Origin: Rhizobium sp. Pop5
GTDB lineage: Bacteria > Pseudomonadota > Alphaproteobacteria > Rhizobiales > Rhizobiaceae
Direction: 5' to 3'
Assembly: GCF_024721175.1 (NCBI RefSeq)
Contig: NZ_CP099399.1
Span: 1-64,000 of the forward strand
Length of the DNA stretch: 64,000 bases
A program made the translations under genes and the position numbers. Below are positions 38,152-47,384 of the stretch, in pieces (the first letter of the stretch is position 1; every line of letters begins with the position of its first letter). Below the pieces are notes generated by a model. That model was not told the origin of the DNA. It made no database searches and saw only the letters and a program-made list of their open reading frames with translations.

Positions 38152-40434
38152 TTACCGGGCCTTTGCCCGACGGGCGGAAAGTGCAGCCACCGCCTGAACT
38201 TCGGTCAACAGCCGCACCGGGTCCATCGGCTTGATCATGACGCGGTTGGCGCCGTTAAGCAGCACTTGGCGCCGCGATTCGTCGCTCTTGTCAGCCGTCA
38301 GAACGATCACCGGCACTGGCGCAAGATCGAGCCGTCTTTCGTGACCGCGCAGGCGTCCCAGCATGTCGATGCCGTTGCCTCCAGGCATCGAGAGATCGCT
38401 GATGATGATATCAGGCCGAGCGTTCGGCTCGCAGAGCGCGCAATCGAGCAGCGTCTCGAAATCCTCGACATGGCGCACCTTGTGCCCGCCCTTTTCCAGG
38501 ATGACGCGCACCAGCATGGCATTGATCGGATCGTCCTCGCCGAGCAGGATGCTGAGCCCGCTCGCCGCGACGATCGGCTCCGCCATCGAAAGCGCGAAGC
38601 CCGGCTGGTTGTCGTTCAGCGCATCGCGCTTCTCCATGCCGCGCATGCGCCCGCGCAGCACGTCGATCAGCGACTGTTCGCGCAGCGGCCGGATAAGCCA
38701 GGCGTCGAAAAGGTCGAGCGGATGAGCGCTGCGCTCCTCCGGATTGACGAGGAGAACCTTGCGCAGGCCGAGTGCTGCAATTTCGGCGCGGTCGGCCAGA
38801 TGCGCGGAAAATTCCGCCGACATGCGATGGTCGACGATGATATCGGTTGGCCGCCGTCCGCCGTCGGCCATGCCGAGCAGTGTGGTGCGCGCGCTCTCAC
38901 CGTCACCGACGAGATGGCAGAGGCCGCCAAGCGCGGTGATCGTCTCGGCGATGGCCGTACGCGCGGCCCCCGCTGGCGCCAACAGCACGACGCTGTTGCC
39001 GGCAAGCAGCGTATTTCGCCGGTCGGGCCGCTCGCTGCCGATCTCGACAGGGAAGCGGATCGCAAATTCGCTGCCTTTGCCCTTTTCGCTGGCAACGGTC
39101 AGCGCGCCGCCGAATTCGCGCATGATGCGCGCGGAAATAGCCAAGCCGAGGCCTGTGCCGCTGCTTTTGTCGGCAACGGTTCCACCCTGCTCGAATTCGC
39201 CGAAGACCCGCGCCTGTTCTTCCGCCGTCATGCCGGGACCGGTATCCGTCACCGTGATCAGCAAATCGCTGGTCTTGAGTGCCACACGGATGAAGACGCC
39301 GCCGGCCTGGGTGAATTTCACGGCATTGCCGATGACGTTGAAGAGCACCTGGCGCAGCCGCGCAGGGTCGAAGCTCATATTCTCCGGCACGTCGGATGAC
39401 ACCGTGGCGCCGATCTCGATACCCTTTTCATGCGCGCGGTGGGCGAGCATCTCGACGACGCTTTCCAGAAGCTTGCGTAGCGATTCCGAGCGCGGATGCA
39501 GCTCGAAGCGGCCGACCTCGATGGTGGAGAAATCGAGCAGATCCTCGACGAGCTGCGTCAGCGCGTGGCCGGACTGGCGGATGTTGGTGAGATAGTTCTG
39601 CTGCTCTTGCGTCAGCCGCGTTTCCGCAAGCAGATGCGTCATGCCGAGAATGCCGGAAAGCGGCGTGCGCACCTCGTGGCTCACGGTGGCAAGCAGTCTG
39701 GATTTGGCAGCACTGTTATATTCGGCCTTCTGCCGAGCGTCTTCGCGGGCCTGCGCAAGGAGCCGCTCATCGGTCACGTCACGGGCAACGCTCTGCAGCA
39801 GCAGGCGGCCGTTTGACGGATCGCGAGTGACAACATCGCGCCAGAGGAAGATGCGCTGGCCTTCCGGCGTCGAAATCTCGACGTCGTAGCAGTGCGGCAC
39901 CGGGCCGGGGCGAAAGGCAAGCCCGATCTCCTCGCAGGTGCGGCCTTCGGGATTTGGCCGCCCGGTGAGGCGTCGAAACGTGTCGTTGGCGCTGATGATG
40001 CGCCGGTCCATGGTGCGGCCGACGGTGATATCGCCGAGGACGTCGTGCACATCAGCAAACAGTTTTGCGCCGTCGTTCCCGTCCGGCATTGGTTTGCCGG
40101 CGCGCTGCCCGGGTCTGCGTCTGCGAACCATGAGGACGGCGTAACTGGCGATGACGGCAAGGCCAAGAACGACAAGGCCGCCCGACAGGAGCAGCGGATC
40201 GCCGGCATGGGCAAGCAGCGTCAGGATCGTTGCGACAAGAAGGCCGGCCCCACCAAGCCAATAGACCAGCAAGACCCTCGTGGCCGCGGGCTTCCTTGTG
40301 TCGTCATCTGCTTCCTGACGTGGCGATGCGCCCGGTCGCGAAGGAGAAGCCTCCACCCGCATCTCATGCGGCTTGGTGGCGGCTCCACCGAAAGCGGCGG
40401 ACAATCTTTCCTGCAACTGTCCCAGGTTGTGCAT
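38152..40434 (-). CDS. Hybrid sensor histidine kinase / response regulator
   Basis: This 760-residue inner-membrane kinase has two hydrophobic helices (about 53-72 and 81-102), a PAS-like domain (about 125-225), HisKA with phosphoacceptor His in ATVSHEVRTPLSG (H253), HATPase with N370 in IGNAVKFT, DTGPGM and GTGLGL boxes, and two receiver-like domains. The first (about 480-595) lacks the acidic pair and has Arg in place of the conserved Lys, though D535 remains; the second (about 628-745) is complete, with E633/D634, phosphoacceptor D680 and K735. The input signal and output partner are not known; no separate response regulator is adjacent. It is next to lspA. Confidence 0.9.
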   Translation of the reverse strand: MHNLGQLQERLSAAFGGAATKPHEMRVEASPSRPGASPRQEADDDTRKPAATRVLLVYWLGGAGLLVATILTLLAHAGDPLLLSGGLVVLGLAVIASYAVLMVRRRRPGQRAGKPMPDGNDGAKLFADVHDVLGDITVGRTMDRRIISANDTFRRLTGRPNPEGRTCEEIGLAFRPGPVPHCYDVEISTPEGQRIFLWRDVVTRDPSNGRLLLQSVARDVTDERLLAQAREDARQKAEYNSAAKSRLLATVSHEVRTPLSGILGMTHLLAETRLTQEQQNYLTNIRQSGHALTQLVEDLLDFSTIEVGRFELHPRSESLRKLLESVVEMLAHRAHEKGIEIGATVSSDVPENMSFDPARLRQVLFNVIGNAVKFTQAGGVFIRVALKTSDLLITVTDTGPGMTAEEQARVFGEFEQGGTVADKSSGTGLGLAISARIMREFGGALTVASEKGKGSEFAIRFPVEIGSERPDRRNTLLAGNSVVLLAPAGAARTAIAETITALGGLCHLVGDGESARTTLLGMADGGRRPTDIIVDHRMSAEFSAHLADRAEIAALGLRKVLLVNPEERSAHPLDLFDAWLIRPLREQSLIDVLRGRMRGMEKRDALNDNQPGFALSMAEPIVAASGLSILLGEDDPINAMLVRVILEKGGHKVRHVEDFETLLDCALCEPNARPDIIISDLSMPGGNGIDMLGRLRGHERRLDLAPVPVIVLTADKSDESRRQVLLNGANRVMIKPMDPVRLLTEVQAVAALSARRAKAR

Positions 40435-40489
40435 GGTATCTTGCTAACATGACGCCCGTTCCGAATGCCTTCAGGAATTCGATAAGATT

Positions 40490-40993
40490 TTAGCGGCCGG
40501 CCTTTTTCGGCAGCAGCAGCTCATCGAGGATGACGCAGCCCGCCCCGATGGTGATGAAGCTGTCGGCGAGGTTGAAGACGGCGAAGGACCAGCTTTCGGT
40601 GTGGAACAGGATGTAATCGATCACATGGCCATAGGCGAAGCGGTCGACGAGATTGCCGATCGCGCCTGCGATGATCAACGCATAACCGAGATGGGCGAGC
40701 CAGCGGTCTTTCGCCGTGCGGTACCATAACCAGACGACGAAGGCGACAATGACGAGCCGCATGCCGACGATGAACCAGCCGTCCATGCCCGACAGCATCG
40801 AGAAGGCGACGCCGAGATTGTAAGTGCGGTAGAGCGCCAGCATCGGAATGACCGGAACGGCTTCCTGCAGCGGCAGGTAGTGATCGACGGCGATCTTGAC
40901 GGCCTGGTCGATGAGAACGGCGACGACGATGAAGAAGAGGATCGGCGCCGGGCGCGAGAAGAGCGCGGGGCGTGCGTGCGTCTGTTCGGTCAT
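40490..40993 (-). CDS. lspA: Lipoprotein signal peptidase (signal peptidase II)
   Basis: LspA removes signal peptides from prolipoproteins after lipid modification. The 167-residue membrane protein has four hydrophobic helices and the two catalytic Asp motifs: [19 protein letters not shown] and [13 protein letters not shown]. The family signature is complete. It overlaps the TrmH-family methyltransferase gene by 4 bases (ATGA) and is the second-to-last step before Lnt (12.5 kb) in lipoprotein maturation. Confidence 0.96.
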   Translation of the reverse strand: MTEQTHARPALFSRPAPILFFIVVAVLIDQAVKIAVDHYLPLQEAVPVIPMLALYRTYNLGVAFSMLSGMDGWFIVGMRLVIVAFVVWLWYRTAKDRWLAHLGYALIIAGAIGNLVDRFAYGHVIDYILFHTESWSFAVFNLADSFITIGAGCVILDELLLPKKAGR

Positions 40994-41850
40994 TTGCCCT
41001 CGGCAAGTGAGAGGAGATGGCGGCGCGCCTCGAAAAGCATGACGGCTGTGGCAACGGCGAGGTTCAGGGAATCGGCGCGGCCCTGCTGCGGAATGCGAGC
41101 AAGCGCGTCGGCCTCCCTGGCAAGCTGGTCCGGCAGGCCGGATTGTTCATTGCCCATCAGCAATACGACCGGCTTTTTCCGGTAGTCGATCGTGCGGTAG
41201 TCGACCGCGCCGGCAAGATGCGTCGCGACGACGGAAACGCCGGCAGATTTCCGCCAGGCGATGAATTCCTCCGGTGTCGCGCGCGCGACCGGAACGGCGA
41301 AAACCGAGCCCATGGTAGCGCGCACCGTTTCGAGCGAGAAGGGGTCGGTCGCCTCTCCAACCAGGATGACGCCGGATGCGCCTGCCGCATCCGCTGTGCG
41401 GATGATGGTGCCGAGATTGCCGGGGTCACGCACGCGGTCGAGCGCCACCCATGTCTCGCCGTCCCTCGGGCGGATATCCCTGAGCGGCTTCCAGCGCTGC
41501 TCAAAGATGCCGACGACCATTTGCGGATTGTCGCGGCGGGTGATCGAGCCGATCACCTTTTCGCTGACTTCGAGCACAAGACCGCCCGCAGCGACGGTCT
41601 TCGCCGCCATCTGCTCGACCAGCGGCTTGCCCTTGGCGGCCTTGGCATAGACCAGCGTGCGGATCGTCCAGCCGAGTTCGATCGCGTCGATGACGAGCTT
41701 CAGCCCTTCGGCGAGGAAAGTGCCGCTTTCCTCCCGCGACTTCTTGTTCGTCAGTGCCTTGATGTCCTTGATGATCGGATTGGCGAGCGAGGTGACTTCC
41801 TTCACCTGCCCGACCCTGCGCGGTCCCTGATCGTGGAAGTCCTTGCTCAT
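40990..41850 (-). CDS. TrmH/SpoU-family RNA methyltransferase
   Basis: The 286-residue SPOUT enzyme methylates a 2'-O position of rRNA or tRNA with SAM. The catalytic core shows [22 protein letters not shown] (motif 1), [13 protein letters not shown] (motif 2) and [22 protein letters not shown] (motif 3), forming the trefoil-knot SAM site. It has an N-terminal substrate-binding domain (about 15-110). The substrate is not clear; closest types are YsgA/TsnR-like rRNA methyltransferases. The start ATG overlaps the stop codon (TGA) of the preceding rRNA methyltransferase in its original frame, as ATGA. lspA follows with overlap. Confidence 0.9.
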   Translation of the reverse strand: MSKDFHDQGPRRVGQVKEVTSLANPIIKDIKALTNKKSREESGTFLAEGLKLVIDAIELGWTIRTLVYAKAAKGKPLVEQMAAKTVAAGGLVLEVSEKVIGSITRRDNPQMVVGIFEQRWKPLRDIRPRDGETWVALDRVRDPGNLGTIIRTADAAGASGVILVGEATDPFSLETVRATMGSVFAVPVARATPEEFIAWRKSAGVSVVATHLAGAVDYRTIDYRKKPVVLLMGNEQSGLPDQLAREADALARIPQQGRADSLNLAVATAVMLFEARRHLLSLAEGK

Positions 41851-42943
41851 TTCGGCACCCAGCGGGAAAAAGAGAGGTGGAAAGCGCGCGGCCCTGCGTC
41901 TTGCCGTCGGTGCCCGCTTCGCGGATCACCAGTTCGCCGGATTCGACCACACCGCCGGCGCCGCGCATCGTCTCGCGCATCAGCTCGTGGATCGAATAGA
42001 AGCTGGCGCGGATCGAATAGGCGGTCAGCACGAGGCCGGCCGCCTTTGGTGACAGGATCTCGCGGCAGATGTCGAGCATCAACGGCAGATGCTCGAAGAG
42101 ATGCCAGACTTCGCCATTGGGGCCGCGGCCAAATTTCGGCGGATCGGTGAGAATGATGTCGTACTGGCTGCCGCGGCGCTCCTCGCGCAGGATAAATTTC
42201 ATCGCATCCTCGCAGATCCAGCGGATCGGCAGCTTCTCCATGCGGCCGAGCGCCTGGTTTTCGCGTGCCCAGCCGATCGCCTTCTTCGACGCATCGACAT
42301 GTGTGACCTCGGCGCCCGCTGCGGCCGCGACCAGCGAGGCGACGCCGGTGTAACCGAAGAGGTTCAGCACTTTCAGCGGCCGGCCCGCCTTTTCGACCTG
42401 CTCCTTCATCCAGCTCCAGTGCACGATCTGCTCGGGAAACACACCGACGTGACGGAAAGAGGTGAAGCGGCCGAGGAAATCGACGCCGAGCAGGTTGAGC
42501 GGCCAGGTCTCGCCGAGCGCCTCTTTCGGGAAGCGCCAGCGGCCGGTGCCTTCCTCGTCCGTATCGCCGGTGAAGACGGCGTCGACCCTTTCCCAGACGT
42601 GGGCGGGCATCGACGGCTGCCACAGCGCCTGGCCCTCCGGGCGGATGATGCGATAGGGGCCGTATTGCTCCAGCTTTTGGCCGTTGCCGCTGTCGATGAG
42701 ATGGAAGTCGCCAGCCCCGAGCGACTCAAGAATAACGGGCACCCGCTCAGCCGGCCGCTCGCCGCTGCGCGCCATCAAAGGGCGCGCGGGGGCGGCCGGT
42801 GCAGTGGTCTCGCGTTCAGTCTCGCGTGCGGCCGCGGGCCGCGCAGCCGGCTTTGGTGGCCGGCCCGCCCGATCGTCCCTGCGGCTTTCACCGGAGGGAG
42901 CTGATGTCTTCTTCTGGCCCGGCCGGCGTTCTCTTTGTTTCAA
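41847..42943 (-). CDS. Class I SAM-dependent rRNA methyltransferase (RlmI-like), 3' end frameshifted
   Basis: The protein has a Pro/Arg/Ala-rich disordered N-terminus (1-70) and a complete RlmI/COG1092-type Rossmann methyltransferase core: LKVLNLFGYTGVASLVAAA (SAM motif I), DASKKAIGWAREN and ILTDPPKFGRGP (catalytic DPPKF). It probably methylates a 23S rRNA cytosine. Near its end the frame leaves the family sequence: the read frame continues without stop to 41501, giving 480 residues with an odd Arg/Gln-rich tail, while the next frame gives LSFSRWVPK and the stop at 41847-41849 that overlaps the next gene as ATGA. The shift is in a run of five A at 41867-41871 on the plus strand; six would restore a 365-residue protein. 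The start is a TTG with GGAAG upstream. Confidence 0.8.
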
Positions 42944-43070
42944 CGTGCTCTTCCGCGTCTCTGTCGGATGTCTTTATGAGTTTGCGACCTCTAGCCCAGA
43001 AGACCGTGCGGGATCAACTGCGCGGCCTACCTTCCGCCCCGCAGGAGGTCAGGTTCTCCCGGCGTGACGT

Positions 43071-43661
43071 TTATTTCAAGCCCTCGGCGTTTCGGGTGCG
43101 AAGCCAGCTTTCCGCCGCATAGAGGGCTGCGACATGCATCGACTGCATGATGACGGCGCCTGAGCGCAGGTCGGCTAAGATATCGGCCAGATCCGCAAAC
43201 AGCAGCTCGATGTTCTCAGCGGGGTCGAAACATGGCTCCCCGGCCCTGCTCAGGCCGAGCGCCAGCCAGCTCGTCACGATATTGCTGTGGCTTGATGCAT
43301 TCGGATAGGAGGCGAGCAGCTTGACGAAGGTCGAGGCTTCGTAGCCGGTCTCCTCCCTGAGTTCACGCCGCGCCGCCGCCATCGCCGCATCGCCGGCTTC
43401 GATGTCGCCGGGTTCGACGCCGCCTGCGACGAGACCGAGTACGATCTCGCCGCAGCCGTGCCGGTATTCCCGGATCAGCAGCACACGCCCGTCGGGCATG
43501 ACAGGGATGACGTTGATCCAATCGGGATAGTCGAGCACATGGAACGGCGCGACGATGGTCCCATCGGCGGTGAGGCAATCGTCGCTCCTCAGCCGTATCC
43601 AACGATCCTCGTAAGTGATGCGGCTTGCCGTCACGCTCCAGGGCTTCAACTCGTCATTCAT
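43071..43661 (-). CDS. NUDIX hydrolase (ADP-ribose pyrophosphatase-like)
   Basis: The 196-residue protein has the Nudix box GGVEPGDIEAGDAAMAAARRELREETGYE (by position about 91-119), with the G, REL-EETG and metal-binding Glu residues in place. Flanking residues resemble the ADP-ribose/nucleoside-diphosphate-sugar pyrophosphatases (NVIPVMPDGRVLLIREYRHG before the box). The substrate is not proven. The ATG at 43661 has GAGGAAA 6 bases upstream. It is divergent from the CoxG-like gene. Confidence 0.85.
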   Translation of the reverse strand: MNDELKPWSVTASRITYEDRWIRLRSDDCLTADGTIVAPFHVLDYPDWINVIPVMPDGRVLLIREYRHGCGEIVLGLVAGGVEPGDIEAGDAAMAAARRELREETGYEASTFVKLLASYPNASSHSNIVTSWLALGLSRAGEPCFDPAENIELLFADLADILADLRSGAVIMQSMHVAALYAAESWLRTRNAEGLK

Positions 43662-43768
43662 CGGTTTTCCTCGCGCCCGGTCGAGCCCGGCAGATAACAT
43701 TCCCCTCCGCCTTGGCAAAGCGCTTTCCCGCTGGGATAAGAGAGGCGAATCGGAAATGGGGCTGTCGA

Positions 43769-44224
43769 ATGGATTTCACCGGCGAAGAACGCATCGCCGC
43801 GCCGCGGGATGTCGTCTGGGCGGCGCTCAACGATCCCGAGGTCATGCGCGGCTGCATTCCGGGCTGCCAAAATATCGAGCGCCTGTCGCCTGATACTTTC
43901 GAGGCGACGATCAAGGTCAAATTCAGCCTGCTGTCCGCCACCTTTCACGGACTTCTGACGCTTTCCAATGTCGATGCGCCGAAGAGCTATACGCTGTCGG
44001 CCGAAGGCAAGGGCGGTATTGCGGGCTTCGCCAGGGGCAGCGCCGATGTCGTGCTCGAGGAAAGAGGCGCGGAGACAGTCCTGCATTATCGGTCGAAAGC
44101 CGAACTTGGCGGTAAACTCGCCCAGCTTGGCGCCCGCCTGCTCGATTCGACCTCGCAGAAGCTCGCCGAGGGTTTCTTTTCCGATTTCAATGCGGCCGTC
44201 GTCGCGAAGATGGCGGCCGGTTGA
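43769..44224 (+). CDS. CoxG-like SRPBCC domain protein
   Basis: The 151-residue protein is a CoxG/SRPBCC ligand-binding fold with MDFTGEERIAAPRDVVWAALNDPEVMRGCIPGC at the N-terminus (by position 1-33) and IKVKFSLLSATFHGLL in the middle. CoxG anchors and helps mature carbon monoxide dehydrogenase in Oligotropha, but no cox genes lie beside it here, so it may serve another molybdenum hydroxylase or lipid role. The ATG at 43769 begins where the family similarity starts; the ribosome binding site is weak. It lies upstream of a GNAT gene in the same direction. Confidence 0.8.
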   Translation: MDFTGEERIAAPRDVVWAALNDPEVMRGCIPGCQNIERLSPDTFEATIKVKFSLLSATFHGLLTLSNVDAPKSYTLSAEGKGGIAGFARGSADVVLEERGAETVLHYRSKAELGGKLAQLGARLLDSTSQKLAEGFFSDFNAAVVAKMAAG

Positions 44225-44285
44225 TCTCTTCCGGTGGCGGCTTGCGGGGCTTGGCGAGGGCAGGGGCTTGCGTTAAGTCGGAATC

Positions 44286-44720
44286 ATGACGTGGATCATC
44301 AGGCCGCCACAGGCGGAAGACCAGGAAACGCTCACGGAGATCTATCTTTCCGTGCGCCGGGAAACATTCGTCTGGGTCGATCCCGGCAAATTCCATCGCG
44401 AGGATTTCGCCGCCCATACCAATGGCGAGACGATCTTCGTCTGCGAGCATGCGGATGGAAGCGTGGCGGGCTTCCTGTCGCTCTGGCCGGCGGATGATTT
44501 CGTTCACATGCTGTATATCCGCCCGGAATTCCAGGGCCACGGCGCCGGGACGGCGCTTCTGCAGGCCCTGCCCGAATGGCCGCGGCACAGTTACCGGCTG
44601 AAATGCCTGGTCAAGAACCGGCGTGCGAAGGCGTTCTACCTCTCTCACGGTTTCAACGTGACCGGCAACGGCGCGTCGCCGGAAGGCGACTATGAGGAAC
44701 TGAGTTTCTCCCCGGCCTGA
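44286..44720 (+). CDS. GNAT-family N-acetyltransferase
   Basis: The 144-residue single GNAT domain has the acetyl-CoA motif MLYIRPEFQGHGAGTALLQ (R-x-x-G-x-G/A pattern, here QGHGAG) near residues 77-95 and CLVKNRRAKAFYLSHGF near 111-127. The acetylated substrate is not known. It starts 61 bases after the CoxG-like gene and is probably co-transcribed. Confidence 0.85.
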   Translation: MTWIIRPPQAEDQETLTEIYLSVRRETFVWVDPGKFHREDFAAHTNGETIFVCEHADGSVAGFLSLWPADDFVHMLYIRPEFQGHGAGTALLQALPEWPRHSYRLKCLVKNRRAKAFYLSHGFNVTGNGASPEGDYEELSFSPA

Positions 44721-44743
44721 CGGGCCGCAGAATATCCGGCCGC

Positions 44744-45076
44744 TTAGCGCGACGGCAGCTGCCCGGCGATCTCTTCGGCGCGGCTCTTGTGGCGATCGGC
44801 CTCGCCCTGCCAGCGGATGGCTTCCTTAGCCTCGGTGCGGGCGCGCTTGCGGTGTTTGCCCTGGCTGAACCATGTGGCAGCCGAGCCGATCAGCATGCCT
44901 GTTATCAGCGCGATGAATAGGAAGACGAAGAAGGGCGCGGAAACCGCAAGCACCTGATCCTCAGGCCGGAACGGATTGAAGGCGAGCGTGACGTTCTGCC
45001 GGTTGGCGACGCAAAAGACGATGAGAATGACGCCGAGCGGCAACAGAATCAACAGGTTGACGATCTTCTTAGCCAT
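44744..45076 (-). CDS. LapA-domain (DUF1049) inner-membrane protein
   Basis: The 110-residue protein has two hydrophobic helices (IVNLLILLPLGVILIVFCVA at 5-24 and FFVFLFIALITGMLIGSAATW at about 49-69) and a charged, coiled-coil-like C-terminal tail (about 70-108). This layout is that of LapA/YciS proteins, which work with LapB in LPS assembly control in E. coli. A lapB gene is not in the window, so the role here is by family only. It follows ihfB on the same strand. Confidence 0.8.
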   Translation of the reverse strand: MAKKIVNLLILLPLGVILIVFCVANRQNVTLAFNPFRPEDQVLAVSAPFFVFLFIALITGMLIGSAATWFSQGKHRKRARTEAKEAIRWQGEADRHKSRAEEIAGQLPSR

Positions 45077-45197
45077 TTCAAGGTCTCCACGCGGCAGATT
45101 GCGCCGGTCTTTATTGAGCGGCGCGTTTCATGCTTGGCAGAATAGGAAAACGGCCCTCGAGTTCAAGTGCGGTTTCGCCGCAGGCAGCTTGCGCCCC

Positions 45198-45497
45198 TCA
45201 ATCCTCTTCGTCGGCCTGGCCGGGATTGAGCCGCTCGCGCAGCTCCTTGCCTGTCTTGAAGAAGGGGACCCATTTCTCCTCGACGAAGACGGTATCGCCG
45301 GTTCGCGGGTTGCGGCCGGAGCGAGACGGACGGTTCTTCACCGAAAACGCGCCGAAGCCGCGCAATTCGACGCGGTTTCCCGCAGCCAGTGCATCCGTGA
45401 TCTCGTCGAGAACCGCGTTGACGATATTCTCGACGTCGCGATGATAGAGATGCGGGTTGCGTGCCGCAACAATCTGCACCAATTCGGACTTGATCAC
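45198..45497 (-). CDS. ihfB: Integration host factor subunit beta
   Basis: IHF bends DNA at specific sites and is needed by many sigma-54 promoters. The 99-residue protein has the HU/IHF fold with [26 protein letters not shown] (by position about 43-68), in which the Pro that intercalates DNA is present. The C-terminal acidic tail (PGQADEED) is longer than in E. coli IhfB. The start is GTG with AAGGGGG upstream. It follows sppA and precedes the LapA-like gene, an order also found in enterobacteria (ihfB-lapA). sigma-54 (rpoN) is 4 kb away. Confidence 0.93.
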   Translation of the reverse strand: MIKSELVQIVAARNPHLYHRDVENIVNAVLDEITDALAAGNRVELRGFGAFSVKNRPSRSGRNPRTGDTVFVEEKWVPFFKTGKELRERLNPGQADEED

Positions 45498-45526
45498 AGT
45501 CGCCCCCTTAAATTATTGATTTCTTA

Positions 45527-46477
45527 TCAATCGCGGCCAACCTGCCAAACTGAAAGCAGCCCGTCAAGAAGCAACTTTGGGGGCAGGATTCCATTGATAT
45601 CCTGGCCTTTGACGAGATCATCATAACCGAAGATCGTAATCAGCCGCGAAACAGCCCCAGCGAGCAGGAAAGGCGTATTGCTCTTCCTGTCCCAGTCCAC
45701 CATCGGCAATTCGCTATCGATGCCGCGCGATTTCAGATAGGCGCGGATTTCCGCTTCGCCGCCGATCGTATCGACGAGCTTCACCTTCAACGCCTGCCGG
45801 CCGGTATAGATCGTGCCGTCGGCGAGTTTGAGCACTTCCTCGCGCGGCAGCTTGCGCCGGTCGGCGACGAGGTCGACGAACCAGTTGTAGCTGTCGACCA
45901 CCATGTTGCGGATCATTGCCTTGGCTTCCTCGCTCGCCTCATGGAAGGGCGAGGGCTCGGCCTTCAGCGGCGAGGATTTGATCTCCTGCAGAGATACGCC
46001 GATCTTGTCGAGCAATGGCTGGATTTGCGGATACTGGAAAATGACGCCGATCGAGCCGGTGATCGAACTGTCGCCAGCGATGATCGTATCGCCGGCGGTG
46101 GCGATCATGTAGCCGGCGGAGGCGGCAAGCGTGCGCACGTCGGAGACGACGGGCTTCTTGGCCGCAATCGCCCGGATCGCCTTGAAGATTTTTTCGCCGC
46201 CATAGGTCGTACCGCCGGGCGAGGAGATCGAAATCACCACAGCCTTCACCTGCTTGTCGGTCTCGATCTTTTTCAGCCGCTCCAGAAGCTCGTCGTCGTC
46301 GACAATCAGCCCCGATATCGTCACATGGGCGACATGCGGGCGCGCGGTGCCGGCGTCGCCGAAAGTGAAGGCATAGAAGGAGAAACCGAGTGCCACGATG
46401 AGCGCCACTGCGGCGAGGCGCCAGAAGCCGAGCTTGCGGCGCAGCCGCCGGCGATCCGCGATCATCGAACTGTCCAT
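45527..46477 (-). CDS. sppA: Signal peptide peptidase SppA, short form
   Basis: SppA degrades cleaved signal peptides at the inner membrane. The 316-residue protein has a single N-terminal membrane anchor (LAAVALIVALGFSFYAFTFG at about 21-40) and one S49 peptidase domain, with the catalytic Ser in DSSITGSIGVIFQ and KPVVSDVRTLAASAGYMIA near the conserved Lys region. Short 36-kDa types like this one are common outside enterobacteria. The ATG at 46477 has GGAGG upstream. It is divergent from lptC and followed by ihfB. Confidence 0.92.
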   Translation of the reverse strand: MDSSMIADRRRLRRKLGFWRLAAVALIVALGFSFYAFTFGDAGTARPHVAHVTISGLIVDDDELLERLKKIETDKQVKAVVISISSPGGTTYGGEKIFKAIRAIAAKKPVVSDVRTLAASAGYMIATAGDTIIAGDSSITGSIGVIFQYPQIQPLLDKIGVSLQEIKSSPLKAEPSPFHEASEEAKAMIRNMVVDSYNWFVDLVADRRKLPREEVLKLADGTIYTGRQALKVKLVDTIGGEAEIRAYLKSRGIDSELPMVDWDRKSNTPFLLAGAVSRLITIFGYDDLVKGQDINGILPPKLLLDGLLSVWQVGRD

Positions 46478-46703
46478 AAAAACCTCCAGCGCGGGCTTCG
46501 GTTCGGCAAGCCGCCGAGGAACCCCTGTAAAAATAGGGTGGCAGCTGCGCGTACGAATGCCACTTTTTGATGTTTTTCCGTTTTGTTGCTTGTTGCAGAA
46601 AAAATTCCATATTGGCAAGCCAATGTAATAATGCGAAACGAACTGTGATTGGCGGCCGGCTTTGTTATGAAGGCGCGGCGATCACCGCACACGGACGAGG
46701 CCT

Positions 46704-47369
46704 ATGCTCGATACCCTGAAGAACAACGGAAATGCCGCTTTTGCGGGGTCCGGCAAGACCCCCTATGGCGATGCGTTGTTCCATTCCGCCCGCGTGCGGC
46801 GGCTGAAGATTCTGCTGCCGGCGGCCGCCCTCGCCATCTCGGCAATCTTTATCGCCGTGTCGGTGATCCGCACCTATCTGCCTGAAAACATCAAGATCGA
46901 AGGCGCCAAGATCGAGAACGGCAAGGTCGTGATGGAAAAGCCGGCGATCTCGGGACGCAATTCCGACGGCATCAACTATTCCATGCTTGCCGAAAGGGCG
47001 CTGCAGGATATCCGCAATCCCGATCTCATCACGCTCGAGACCATCAAGGCCGCCGTGCCGATGAATGACGGCCTGATCGCCCGTGTCGTCGCCTCGACCG
47101 CCGACTACAACCGCGCCACCGACAATCTGCATATGACGACCCCTTTCACACTGGTGCTGAGCAGCGGCCTGAACGCGAATTTCCAGTCCGCCCAGCTCGA
47201 CATCAAGGGCGGAAACATGCGGAGCGACGACCCCGTCACCATCACCAAGGACAACGCCTCCATTGTTGCGCAGACGCTTCAGATAACAGATAAGGGGCGC
47301 GTGATCACATTCGAGGGGAATGTTCGCATGAATGTCGATCCATCCACCATCCATAAACAGGGCACTTAA
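46704..47369 (+). CDS. lptC: LPS export system periplasmic protein LptC
   Basis: LptC links the LptBFG transporter to LptA in the LPS transport bridge. The 221-residue protein has a cytoplasmic N-terminus, one membrane helix (ILLPAAALAISAIFIAVSVI at about 36-55) and a periplasmic beta-jellyroll domain (60-215) with repeated short hydrophobic strands. It is a low-similarity family and the call rests on topology and position directly upstream of lptA and lptB. The start has GAGG upstream; lptA begins 15 bases after its stop. Confidence 0.88.
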   Translation: MLDTLKNNGNAAFAGSGKTPYGDALFHSARVRRLKILLPAAALAISAIFIAVSVIRTYLPENIKIEGAKIENGKVVMEKPAISGRNSDGINYSMLAERALQDIRNPDLITLETIKAAVPMNDGLIARVVASTADYNRATDNLHMTTPFTLVLSSGLNANFQSAQLDIKGGNMRSDDPVTITKDNASIVAQTLQITDKGRVITFEGNVRMNVDPSTIHKQGT

Positions 47370-47384
47370 CCAGCCGGGTCATCC

